Assembly (NCBI GenBank): GCA_001298575.1
Contig: LJCV01000263.1
Coordinates: 89,676 to 153,675 of the forward strand
Origin: Actinobacteria bacterium OK074
GTDB lineage: Bacteria; Actinomycetota; Actinomycetes; Streptomycetales; Streptomycetaceae
Length of the DNA: 64,000 nucleotides
Reading direction: 5' to 3'
Below are positions 51,837 through 59,444 of the stretch, one piece after another; positions within the stretch are counted from its first letter, which is position 1, and every line of letters begins with the position of its first letter. The notes beneath the pieces were generated by a model. The model was not told the origin of the DNA and searched no databases. It was given only the letters and a program-made list of their open reading frames with translations. A program made the position numbers and the translations under genes.

Positions 51837-52385
51837 TCAGCCCGCGTTGGAGGCCGCTTCGAGTTGTGCGAACCCCTGGGCGGCGGCCTCGTCGAGCTCC
51901 ATGATCTCGACGTAGTGGCCCAACTCGGCCGTCATGTCGAGGTATCCGAACCGGATGGCACCGCTGTCCCCGAACTGCTTCCAACTCCGGCCGCTGGCCT
52001 CGACGATGGCGGACGCCTCGTCGAAGTCGTCGACGCGGAAGCCGAGATGGTGCAGCGTCGCCGGTGTCCCCGGCCGGACGGCGCCCCGGTAGAGGTCGAC
52101 CATGCCGCCGACGGGCCGGATGATCTCCAGGTTGGTCGGACCGGCGTTGACCAGGGCGACATCGATGACCCACTCGTCGGCCGGCGCGCCGTCCACCACC
52201 ACGAAGGTGGTGCGCGGACCGCCCGCGACGGCCGGGGGCCGGCCGCCGCCCAGGGACGACTTGAAGTGCCTGACGCACTCCACCGTCCCCAGCTTCGTCT
52301 CGAAGTACGACGCCGCGGCCTCGACGTCGTCCGTCACGTATCCGAGCTGCATGAAATTGCGGAAGAGGTCACTCAACGACCGCAT
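51837..52385 (-). CDS. VOC (glyoxalase/dioxygenase) superfamily protein
   Basis: 182 aa with two beta-alpha-beta-beta-beta modules: FMQLGYVTDDVEAAASYFET and LHHLGFRVDDFDEASAIVEA, plus a terminal ELGHYVEIMEL with a metal-ligand glutamate. VOC proteins are epimerases, lyases or extradiol oxygenases. ATG 52385 follows AAGGGGGG. It precedes the KstD-like gene in the same direction with an 85-nt gap. Confidence 0.87.
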   Translation of the reverse strand: MRSLSDLFRNFMQLGYVTDDVEAAASYFETKLGTVECVRHFKSSLGGGRPPAVAGGPRTTFVVVDGAPADEWVIDVALVNAGPTNLEIIRPVGGMVDLYRGAVRPGTPATLHHLGFRVDDFDEASAIVEASGRSWKQFGDSGAIRFGYLDMTAELGHYVEIMELDEAAAQGFAQLEAASNAG

Positions 52386-52601
52386 TCCACACCCCCCTTG
52401 CCCTGGTGGTGGTCCGGGTCGTCCCGGCGGATGGTGCCGCGCGCCACTGGCGTGTGCCGCCACTGCGGACCGGCACGCGACACGACTGTCCCCCCGGTAT
52501 CCGCGGCCGTCCATCACCTGTCCCGTCAGACGGGATCGCCGTTCCGCGGCCCGCGCGTCGAGCCCGGTCACGGATCACGCCGGGTGTGGCACGATGCGGC
52601 G

Positions 52602-53093
52602 ATGACCACTTCGAGCGACGGCGCGGCCCGGCCCGGAGGCGACCGGCCGGTGGTCCGGGACCTGGACCGGGCGTCGATCGAGCACCGGCTCATCACGATG
52701 CGCAAATCGGTCGGCCAACTCGACTCCCTCGGACCGGTGGACCGCGCACGTCTGGAGAACGACCCGGGAACCGGCCTCGTCATCGAGCGGATCCTGGCCC
52801 TCCTGGCCGACCTCGCCCACGCGATCAACAGGCACGTCTCCGCGGCGGTGTTGAGCGAAGAGCCACCCTCACCCGCCGCCTCCTTCGGCGCGGCACGACG
52901 GGCCGGAATGATCGACACCGAACTGGCGACGGCACTCGTCCCACCGGACGGCCCGCACAACGTCCTCGTGCAGCTGTACCTGGACTCCGAACCCGACGAG
53001 GTCGCCGCGATCGTGTCCGCCGCGCGGTCCGGGTACGGGGAGTATGTGCGGCAGGTGGAGGCGTGGGTGGTGGTCCGCTCCGCGGAGGGGTGA
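52602..53093 (+). CDS. HepT-like (DUF86) protein without MntA partner
   Basis: 163 aa. A helical protein resembling HepT toxins: RARLENDPGTGLVIERILAL, ADLAHAINRHVSAAV, FGAARRAGMIDTELATALVP. The HepT catalytic motif is normally R-x4-H-x-Y (RNVLVHxY); here the corresponding segment reads HNVLVQLY, losing the Arg and His. No MntA nucleotidyltransferase antitoxin is next to it. So either an inactivated toxin or a repurposed HepT fold. Followed by the P450 gene after 145 nt. Confidence 0.7.
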   Translation: MTTSSDGAARPGGDRPVVRDLDRASIEHRLITMRKSVGQLDSLGPVDRARLENDPGTGLVIERILALLADLAHAINRHVSAAVLSEEPPSPAASFGAARRAGMIDTELATALVPPDGPHNVLVQLYLDSEPDEVAAIVSAARSGYGEYVRQVEAWVVVRSAEG

Positions 53094-53238
53094 GCGGTGC
53101 CAACCATGCCTGTCCGGCGTGGAGTTCGCGATGCGGCCGGGGACGGTTCCGTGCCTACGCCAACCGGTGCGGTCTGCCTCGGTGTTGGCGCGGGTGACCG
53201 GCTCGTTGTGGCGGTCCCGGTCTGTTTGGGGTGGTGGC

Positions 53239-54456
53239 ATGCCAACCACAACTCCGGCTCAGCCGCCCCGTGTTGACCCGGCCGAGCTGATCGCCGACCC
53301 GTACGCGGTGTACGCGCGGTTGCGCGAGGCCGGGCCCGTCCACCGGATCGGGACGGAGGGGCTGCCGGCCTGGCTGGTGACCCGGTACGACGACGTACGC
53401 CAGGCGCTCGCCGATCCCCGGCTCTCCCTGGACAAGCGCAACGCCCTGCCCGGCGGCTACCACGGGCTCGCCCTGCCGCCCGCGCTGGACGCGAACCTGC
53501 TCAACATGGACCCGCCGGACCACACCAGGATCCGGCGCCTGGTGTCCAAGGCGTTCACCCCGCGCCGCATCGCGCAACTGCGCGCCCCGGTCGAGGAGAC
53601 GGCCGACCGGCTGCTGGACGCCATGGCCCCGCACGGCAGCGCCGACCTGATCGCCTCGTACGCCGCCCCGCTGCCGATCACCGTGATCTGCGACCTGCTC
53701 GGCGTGCCCCCGGCCGACCGGCACGACTTCCGGGCCTGGACCGACGCCCTGATCGCCCCGGATCCGACGCAGCCGTCCCGGGCGAAGGAAGCCGTCGGCA
53801 GCATGCTGGCCTTCTTCACGCAGCTCATCGCCGACAAGCGCGCGGCCCGGACCGACGACATGCTCTCCGCCATGATCGCGGTACGCGACGGGGAAGCCGG
53901 AGGGGACGGCGAGGACCGGCTCAGCGGGGACGAACTCATGTCCCTCGTCTTCCTCATCCTCTTCGCCGGGTACGAGAACACCGTCCACCTCATCGGCAAC
54001 GCCGTGCTGGCCCTGCTCACCCACCCCGGTCAACTGGCCGCGCTGCGCGCCGATCCCGGCCGGGTGAGCGGCGCGGTCGAGGAACTGGCCCGCTACGACG
54101 GCCCGGTGCCGCTGGCCATCCGCCGCTTCCCCACCGAGGACATCACCATCGGCGGAGTCACCGTTCCCGCCGGTGAGACGGTGCTGTTGTCCCTGGCCGC
54201 CGCGCACCGCGACCCGCACCGCTTCGCCGACCCCGACCGGCTCGACCTCGGCCGTGACGCCACCGGCCACCTCGCCCTCGGGCACGGCATCCACTACTGC
54301 CTCGGCGCCCCGCTGGCCCGTATGGAGACGGAAATCGCACTCACCGTCCTCCTGGAGCGCTTCCCGCACCTGGCGCTCGACATCCCGCCGGAGGAACTGC
54401 GCCGACGGCCGTCGATGCGCTCCCGGGGGCTGCTCGCGCTGCCGGTGCGCTTCTGA
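53239..54456 (+). CDS. Cytochrome P450
   Basis: 405 aa soluble bacterial P450. The heme-binding loop is LGHGIHYCLGAPLAR with Cys354; the K-helix ExxR is EELARY; the I-helix reads LFAGYENTVHL, where the conserved acid-Thr pair is Glu-Asn. Monooxygenase of unknown substrate, similar in layout to CYP107-type enzymes. ATG 53239 has only a weak GGGGTGG upstream. No ferredoxin adjoins; the one at 47996 could serve. Ends before a terminator. Confidence 0.92.
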   Translation: MPTTTPAQPPRVDPAELIADPYAVYARLREAGPVHRIGTEGLPAWLVTRYDDVRQALADPRLSLDKRNALPGGYHGLALPPALDANLLNMDPPDHTRIRRLVSKAFTPRRIAQLRAPVEETADRLLDAMAPHGSADLIASYAAPLPITVICDLLGVPPADRHDFRAWTDALIAPDPTQPSRAKEAVGSMLAFFTQLIADKRAARTDDMLSAMIAVRDGEAGGDGEDRLSGDELMSLVFLILFAGYENTVHLIGNAVLALLTHPGQLAALRADPGRVSGAVEELARYDGPVPLAIRRFPTEDITIGGVTVPAGETVLLSLAAAHRDPHRFADPDRLDLGRDATGHLALGHGIHYCLGAPLARMETEIALTVLLERFPHLALDIPPEELRRRPSMRSRGLLALPVRF

Positions 54457-54474
54457 CGCGGCCGTGACGCCGGT

Positions 54475-54517
54475 GGCGGCGAGGCGGGGATCCGGTGCAC
54501 GGACCCGCCTCGCCGCC
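54475..54517. terminator. Bidirectional terminator hairpin
   Basis: GGCGGCGAGGCGGG and its exact complement enclose 15 nt between the convergent P450 and tatA genes; a 14-bp perfect GC stem. Confidence 0.75.
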
Positions 54518-54541
54518 GCCTCCGTCGTACCCCCGAAGGCG

Positions 54542-54700
54542 TCAGGCGGGATCGCGGTCCTGTTCCTTGAGTGCCTTCGCCTCGCTCTTGAAGATCCGGG
54601 CGGCCCTGCCCGCCGAACGCGTCAGCTCCGGCAGTTTCCTGATCCCGACGAGCACGGCGACGACGACGAGGACCAGGGCCAGTTCGCTCAAGCCGAACAT
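54542..54700 (-). CDS. tatA: Short TatA-family translocase subunit
   Basis: 52 aa, short for TatA (80-100). An N-terminal membrane helix (MFGLSELALVLVVVAVLVGI) is followed by the amphipathic helix RKLPELTRSAGRAARIFKSE. The Phe-Gly hinge typical of TatA is only partly kept. It would oligomerise to form the twin-arginine transport pore. The ATG follows GGGAGAGAG. A BlaI-like palindrome lies 60 nt upstream. tatC is at 58256, not adjacent. Confidence 0.85.
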   Translation of the reverse strand: MFGLSELALVLVVVAVLVGIRKLPELTRSAGRAARIFKSEAKALKEQDRDPA

Positions 54701-54759
54701 GAAGTCTCTCTCCCGGAGTTGGACGGAAGCCGACACAACGCACCGGCCGCACACCTGAA

Positions 54760-54777
54760 TTCTACGGTGCTGTAGAA
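54760..54777. promoter_or_regulatory. BlaI-like operator between tatA and ion channel
   Basis: TTCTAC-GGTGCT-GTAGAA has perfect 6-bp arms. It matches 57470-57487 (shared TCTAC and CTGTAGAA), in the style of BlaI/MecI operators (TAC...GTA). It can control tatA, the channel gene, or both. Confidence 0.65.
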
Positions 54778-54868
54778 GTCTCTCCTGGAGCATGATCCTC
54801 CAACAAGCCCGCCTTCCGGCCCGGTTGGCCGGGAACACCGTGCTGCGCCAAGGAGCAGAGACAGCAAG

Positions 54869-55813
54869 ATGCCGCACCACCACGACCGCACGGCCGGGGC
54901 GACGACCCGGCCCTTCCGCCACGCACTGGCCCAGCGCTGCGGGGCCGTCACCGAGGCCCGCTGGTTCGCCCTCACGGTCTTCGGCGTGATCATCGCCAAT
55001 GCCGCGCTGCTGGGCGTGGAGACCTACCCCGGGCTGGTCGCCGACTGGCACGGCTGGTTACGGCTCGCCGAGCGCGGCTGCCTGGCCGCCTTCACCGTCG
55101 AGATCCTCCTGCGCCTGGCCGCGCACGCCGACCGCCCCAGGGAGTTCCTCCGCGACCCGTGGAACCTCTTCGACCTGGCCGTGGTGGTGTGCGCGTTCCT
55201 GCCCGTCGTCCGCGAAAACACCACCGTGCTACGGCTGTTGCGGCTGGCGCGGGTCCTGCGCACGGCCCGCTTCCTGCCCCAGCTCCGTATCGTCCTGGTC
55301 GCGGTGGCCCGCAGCCTGCCCGGCACGCTGAGCTTCCTGCTCGTCGGCGCGCTGCTGCTGTACGTGTACGCGATGGTCGGCTGGGTCTTCTTCGGCGACA
55401 GCGACCCCCAGCACTTCGGGTCCATCGGCCGGGCTGTCCTCACCCTGTTCCTCCTGATGACCCTGGACGGCATCGGCGACGCCGTCCACGACGGCCTGGA
55501 GATCTCCCGCTGGAGCCTGGCCTACTACGCCTCCTACGTCCTGATCGCCTCCTTCGTCCTCGTCAACGTCCTTATCGGCGTGGCCATCACCTCGCTCGAA
55601 GAGGCACGCGAGCTGGAGACGGGTGAACCGGAGACGGGTGAACCGGAGATCGGCGAATCGGAGGTGGGCGTGTCCGAGGGGGAGTTGCACGCCCGCATCG
55701 CCAACGCGCGGCTGGCGCTCGACGCGTTGGAGGAGGGGCTGCGGCGCTTCCCGCCGCCCCGCAGGGCGAACGAGGCCGACGCGGGCGTGCCGGCCGCCTC
55801 GGGGCACGGCTGA
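54869..55813 (+). CDS. Voltage-gated-type ion channel
   Basis: 314 aa. Six-helix ion transport domain: S1 at about 31-50, S4 TVLRLLRLARVLRTARFLPQ with regularly spaced arginines, S5, pore and S6 (VLIASFVLVNVLIGVAIT). The selectivity-filter position reads TLDGIGD (198-204), unlike NaChBac-type TLESW and K-channel TVGYGD. A C-terminal acidic repeat (ETGEPETGEPEIGESE) precedes a short helix. Codon 64 is TTA, so translation should need the bldA tRNA in Streptomyces. No strong ribosome-binding site at the ATG. Confidence 0.88.
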   Translation: MPHHHDRTAGATTRPFRHALAQRCGAVTEARWFALTVFGVIIANAALLGVETYPGLVADWHGWLRLAERGCLAAFTVEILLRLAAHADRPREFLRDPWNLFDLAVVVCAFLPVVRENTTVLRLLRLARVLRTARFLPQLRIVLVAVARSLPGTLSFLLVGALLLYVYAMVGWVFFGDSDPQHFGSIGRAVLTLFLLMTLDGIGDAVHDGLEISRWSLAYYASYVLIASFVLVNVLIGVAITSLEEARELETGEPETGEPEIGESEVGVSEGELHARIANARLALDALEEGLRRFPPPRRANEADAGVPAASGHG

Positions 55814-55831
55814 GGCGACCGGCGGCAGCGG

Positions 55832-56332
55832 TCACGGAGTCGGAGTCGAGGCCGGGGCCGGAGTCGAACCGTACGATCCGCTCTCCTCGATCGTGCCTCC
55901 CAACTCGGCGCGGGCCGCGGTCATGTACCGTGCCGGGTTCGCGGACAGCACCCAGCGTTTGCCGACGAGGTAGACCCCGCCGTACATCTGCGCGACCTCC
56001 AGCCAGCCGCGCTTGCCCACTTCGGTGGTGAAGGTGAGGAAGACGTACTCGGCCTGGTCCGTCTCGCAGGTGCCCTGGCGGTAGTCGTCCACCTCCATGA
56101 CGATCTTCGCCGTGCACCCCACGCTCCCGGCGAGTTCCTCGACCTCGGCGGCGCGGGCCCGCGGCACACTCGGCTCCGCCGAGGCCGCGCTCGCGCCGCC
56201 GCTCCGCTTCTTCCGCTCGTCCTCCGCACCGCCCTCGCACGCGCCCAGCGTCAGCACGGCGGCGGCAGCCACCAGCGCCGTCGTACGGGAGCGGGGTCGG
56301 GGGGACCGGGGCGAACTGGGCCGTGTGCGCAT
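55832..56332 (-). CDS. Predicted lipoprotein of unknown function
   Basis: 166 aa. An arginine-rich start, a hydrophobic stretch ALVAAAAVLTLGAC and lipobox LGAC (Cys32) predict a lipoprotein. The body contains VGCTAKIVMEVDDYRQGTCE, with two cysteines that could form a disulfide, and YVFLTFTTEVGKRGWLEVAQ. Ends in a Ser/Pro/Thr-rich tail. GGAG precedes the ATG. No function recognised; it lies between the channel and the TerD gene. Confidence 0.8.
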   Translation of the reverse strand: MRTRPSSPRSPRPRSRTTALVAAAAVLTLGACEGGAEDERKKRSGGASAASAEPSVPRARAAEVEELAGSVGCTAKIVMEVDDYRQGTCETDQAEYVFLTFTTEVGKRGWLEVAQMYGGVYLVGKRWVLSANPARYMTAARAELGGTIEESGSYGSTPAPASTPTP

Positions 56333-56450
56333 CGACTACTCCGGGGGCGGGGGACCGGTACGCCGGGGGGTACGTCTGCCGCCGGACCGCCGTTCACCGG
56401 AAGGCCGGCCCCGGGGTACGGCGAGAGCGCGAGGCGTTGGGCCGTGCCCG

Positions 56451-57035
56451 TTACAGGTGCGGGCCGATGGCGGGCAGCAGGTGCTGGAACGTCTGGCCGG
56501 ACGCCGGTTCCCCGATCGCCTTCAACTGCCAGTCGCCGCCCACGCGGTGGAGCTTGGCCATGATCTGGGCCGTGTGGGCACCGCCGCCGCTGAGCGTGTA
56601 GCGGGCCAGCTCCTTGCCCGTGGTCTCGTCGACCAGACGGCAGAACGCGTCCTGCACCTCGGTGAAGGTCTGGCCGGTGAACGAGTTGACCGTGAAGACG
56701 ATCTGGTCGACGTTCGCGGGCACCTGCTCCAGGTCGACCAGGATCGACTCGTCGTCCGCGCCCGCCCCCGCACTGCCGGTGAGGTTGTCACCGGTGTGGC
56801 GGACCGAGCCGTCCTTGCTGACCAGTTGCTGGAAGAAGACGACGTCGACCAGCTGCTGCCCGGAGAACAGCAGCGCCGAGGCGTCCAGATCGATCGCGCG
56901 GGGCCCGGTCAGCCTGGCCAGCAGCCCCTTGCGGACCGCCGCCTGCCAGCCGAGTCCCATCCGTACGGAAGTCAGGGCACCGCCACTGGACTTGGCCAGG
57001 CTGATCTGCTGACCCTTGCTCAGGTTGACCGACAT
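56451..57035 (-). CDS. TerD-family protein
   Basis: 194 aa. Tellurium-resistance TerD domain beginning MSVNLSKGQQISLAKSSGGA, with the calcium-binding region GADDESILVDLEQVPANVDQ and IVFTVNSFTGQTFTEVQDAF. TerD proteins are intracellular stress-related calcium-binding proteins. GAGAGG lies upstream of the ATG. The usual DSxD motif is replaced here by a FSGQQLVD-VVFF-type sequence, so it is a divergent member. Confidence 0.9.
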   Translation of the reverse strand: MSVNLSKGQQISLAKSSGGALTSVRMGLGWQAAVRKGLLARLTGPRAIDLDASALLFSGQQLVDVVFFQQLVSKDGSVRHTGDNLTGSAGAGADDESILVDLEQVPANVDQIVFTVNSFTGQTFTEVQDAFCRLVDETTGKELARYTLSGGGAHTAQIMAKLHRVGGDWQLKAIGEPASGQTFQHLLPAIGPHL

Positions 57036-57112
57036 GCTTTGCCTCTCGCCGTCTTCTCGTGTCGCTAATTGTTCAACTCGTGCTCTGCGGGCCCGGGTTC
57101 GTCGCCGGAGCC

Positions 57113-57433
57113 CTACGCCGCGTCCCGGCCCTCGGCCCGCCGCCCCGACTCCGGTCCGGCGGGCCGACGTCGTACAGCCGTACCCATCAGCGCGCCGATT
57201 CCCACCGCCCCGCTCAGGACGGCGGCGAACGCCAGCACCCGGCCCGCGGTGACGACCGAGCCGCCCAGCCCCGCGTCCGTGCCGGCCAGCCGCAGCCCGT
57301 GCCCGATCAGCAGCAGGAGTACGGCCGAGACGGCGGCGACGAGCGGTGTCAGGACAGCCAGTGTGGGCCACAGGGCGGCATCGGGCGGACGAGGGGCCGC
57401 ACCGTTCGGGCGGCGACCGGGTATACGGGGCAA
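57113..57433 (-). CDS. Small membrane protein, TTG start
   Basis: 106 aa. Two hydrophobic helices: LAVLTPLVAAVSAVLLLLIG and VLAFAAVLSGAVGIGALMGT, with a Pro/Arg-rich N-terminus. Start chosen as TTG 57433 (LPRIPGRRPNG) because GAGGGAG lies 5-11 nt upstream and the next gene-free stretch holds the BlaI-like site. No function recognised. Confidence 0.7.
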   Translation of the reverse strand: MPRIPGRRPNGAAPRPPDAALWPTLAVLTPLVAAVSAVLLLLIGHGLRLAGTDAGLGGSVVTAGRVLAFAAVLSGAVGIGALMGTAVRRRPAGPESGRRAEGRDAA

Positions 57434-57469
57434 GAAATCTCCCTCGGGTCGGGGCGGACCGGGGTTTGA

Positions 57470-57487
57470 ATCTACAACACTGTAGAA
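57470..57487. promoter_or_regulatory. BlaI-like operator upstream of small membrane protein
   Basis: ATCTACAACACTGTAGAA contains CTACA-ACAC-TGTAG with perfect arms and shares TCTAC and CTGTAGAA with 54760-54777. It lies 36 nt from the TTG start at 57433, a typical repressor position. Confidence 0.65.
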
Positions 57488-57612
57488 GAAAGTGGGGGTG
57501 ATGTGCCCGAACGCCACCGCCGTTGATACCCGCAGGACGTGATCCGGGTCCGCGGGTGTGACTTCAGGGCAGCGTGAGTTCAGGGCAGCGTGAGGTCGGG
57601 ACCGGCCCGAGG

Positions 57613-58269
57613 TCAGGGCTCGGAGCGTCCGCCCCGTTCCGACAGGCGCGACTCCTCCAGGCGTCCCAGCAGATACGGCACCATCCCGCGCTCCAGCAGG
57701 GCCAGCTCCCACGCCTCCCATGCCTTGGCGACCTCGGGATCGTCGCCGCTCGCGGGCGCGGTGTCGTCGGCGGAGCGGTCGTGCGCCGCCGCCGTGAGCA
57801 GCCAGGCGCGGTCCCCGACCACGGCACCGATCGCCACCGCGGCCGCGATCAGCCCGGCCGTGATCAGACCGCCGCCGATGTAGGGGCGTCCGCCCAGGGA
57901 ACTCAGGGCGAACCCGGACAGCAGGAACACGGCGGCGGCGACGGCCGACTGGCTGGTCACGAGCACCGCCAGCAGGGGCAGCAGCCGCCCTTCGCCGTGG
58001 GCACCCGCGCTCGCACCGGCGGCCTCGTCGCATCGGGCCCGCCGGTCCGTGGCCGCGGCTCGCGCCGCCGTGTAGTCGCGGTACTCGACGGCAGCCGCGG
58101 CGGTGATGGCGGCACGCGCGGCCAGCGCCCGGGCACGTAACCGCGCGCGGTCGGGCGCCCCGGCCGTGCGTGCCAGCGACTCCCTGACCTGCTCTGTGTC
58201 CAGGGCCTGGTCCAGGATGCGCTCGAAGTCGGTGCCGGTGGTCGGCCCGGCTGGTTCAGGATCCGGCAT
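57613..58269 (-). CDS. Membrane protein with coupled tatC
   Basis: 218 aa, not recognised. The N-terminal half is helical and Ala/Arg-rich (RARLRARALAARAAITAAAA); two membrane helices follow (LLAVLVTSQSAVAAAVFLLS and IGGGLITAGLIAAAVAIGAV), then a polar tail. The ATG at 58269 lies inside the end of tatC (14-nt overlap), so the two are co-translated. No known Tat role. Confidence 0.78.
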   Translation of the reverse strand: MPDPEPAGPTTGTDFERILDQALDTEQVRESLARTAGAPDRARLRARALAARAAITAAAAVEYRDYTAARAAATDRRARCDEAAGASAGAHGEGRLLPLLAVLVTSQSAVAAAVFLLSGFALSSLGGRPYIGGGLITAGLIAAAVAIGAVVGDRAWLLTAAAHDRSADDTAPASGDDPEVAKAWEAWELALLERGMVPYLLGRLEESRLSERGGRSEP

Positions 58270-59251
58270 GTGTGTTCCCGTCGTCCTCGGTGGAGACCCG
58301 GCCGGAGGACACGGCCTCGATCGCACCGGTCGGCTCGGGTACGTCGATGTCCTCGGGGGTGAGGTCCAGTTCGGATGCCTCGTCGTCGGCCGGGCCCTCG
58401 GCCTCGCGGCGGCGCTTGCGGCGGTCGTTGTAGAGGGAGAAGACGACCGCGGCGAAGTACAGCAGCCAGATCGGTGCGGCGAGGGCCAGCATGGTGAGCG
58501 GGTCGGTGCTGGGGGTGGCGACGGCCGAGAAGACCGTGATGCCGAGGATCATGCCGCGCCACCAGCCCAGCATGCGCCTGCCGGTGAGGATGCCCGTCAG
58601 GTTCAGCATGACCAGCAGCAGCGGCAGTTCGAAGGACAGGCCGAAGACCAGCACCATGCGGGTGACCAGGTCGAGCAGGTCGTCCAGCGGCAGCAGGTTG
58701 TCGACGCCCTTCGGGGTGAAGCCGATCAGCACCTTCGCGGTCGTGGGCAGCACCTCGTACGCGAAGAGGGCGCCGCCGAGGAAGAGCGGGACGCCGGTGC
58801 CGACGAACGCGTAGGCGTACTTCCTCTCGTTGCGGTGCAGGCCGGGGGCGACGAACGCCCACAGCTGGTAGAGCCACACGGGCGTGGCCAGGACGACGCC
58901 GGCCGTCAAGGACACCTTCAGCGCCAGGGTGAACGGGGCGAGCAGGCCGTTGATCGTGATCCGCGCGCAGGCCGTGGCGTCGGACTGCTTCGCCAGCGCG
59001 GCGAAGTCGGAGGGGCAGCCCACCGAGTCGAGCACCGGCCGGGTGACGAAGTCGATGATGTCGTCGTAGTGGAAAGCGGCGACGACCGTGACGGCGAGGA
59101 TGGCCAGCACCGCCTTCGCGAGCCGGTTGCGCAGCTCCCGCAGATGCTCCGCGAGCGGCATCCGCCCCTCGGGGTCCCGCCCCTTGGCACCCGGCCCCTC
59201 GGAATCCCGTCCCCCCGAAGCCCGTCTCTCGGGGTTCGTCCGCTCGCCCAC
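58256..59251 (-). CDS. tatC: Sec-independent protein translocase TatC
   Basis: 331 aa, six membrane helices. TatC binds twin-arginine signal peptides. Signature segments: MPLAEHLRELRNRLAKAVLA, ATPVWLYQLWAFVAPGLHRN, ERKYAYAF and FGLSFELPLLLVMLNLTGIL. The GTG at 59251 follows AGGAGG; about 30 polar residues precede the conserved EHLRELR helix. The C-terminus is extended and acidic. It would export, among others, the Tat-type amidohydrolase at 26973. Confidence 0.95.
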   Translation of the reverse strand: MGERTNPERRASGGRDSEGPGAKGRDPEGRMPLAEHLRELRNRLAKAVLAILAVTVVAAFHYDDIIDFVTRPVLDSVGCPSDFAALAKQSDATACARITINGLLAPFTLALKVSLTAGVVLATPVWLYQLWAFVAPGLHRNERKYAYAFVGTGVPLFLGGALFAYEVLPTTAKVLIGFTPKGVDNLLPLDDLLDLVTRMVLVFGLSFELPLLLVMLNLTGILTGRRMLGWWRGMILGITVFSAVATPSTDPLTMLALAAPIWLLYFAAVVFSLYNDRRKRRREAEGPADDEASELDLTPEDIDVPEPTGAIEAVSSGRVSTEDDGNTHAGS

Positions 59252-59444
59252 CCAGGAGCCTCCTGCCGAAAACGCTTGCCAACTTGCGCAACTGTACAAC
59301 CATCGGGTGAAACGGAACGCCCCGCGTCGGACGGTCGTGGCGCGGGTGGAGGGAGCGGGACCCCTGGCCGCGGACGGCCCCCGCGTTCGCGATCGGTTCC
59401 CTGCACACAAGCGTCACCTTTCGACGTTTCCGATCACTTGTGGC

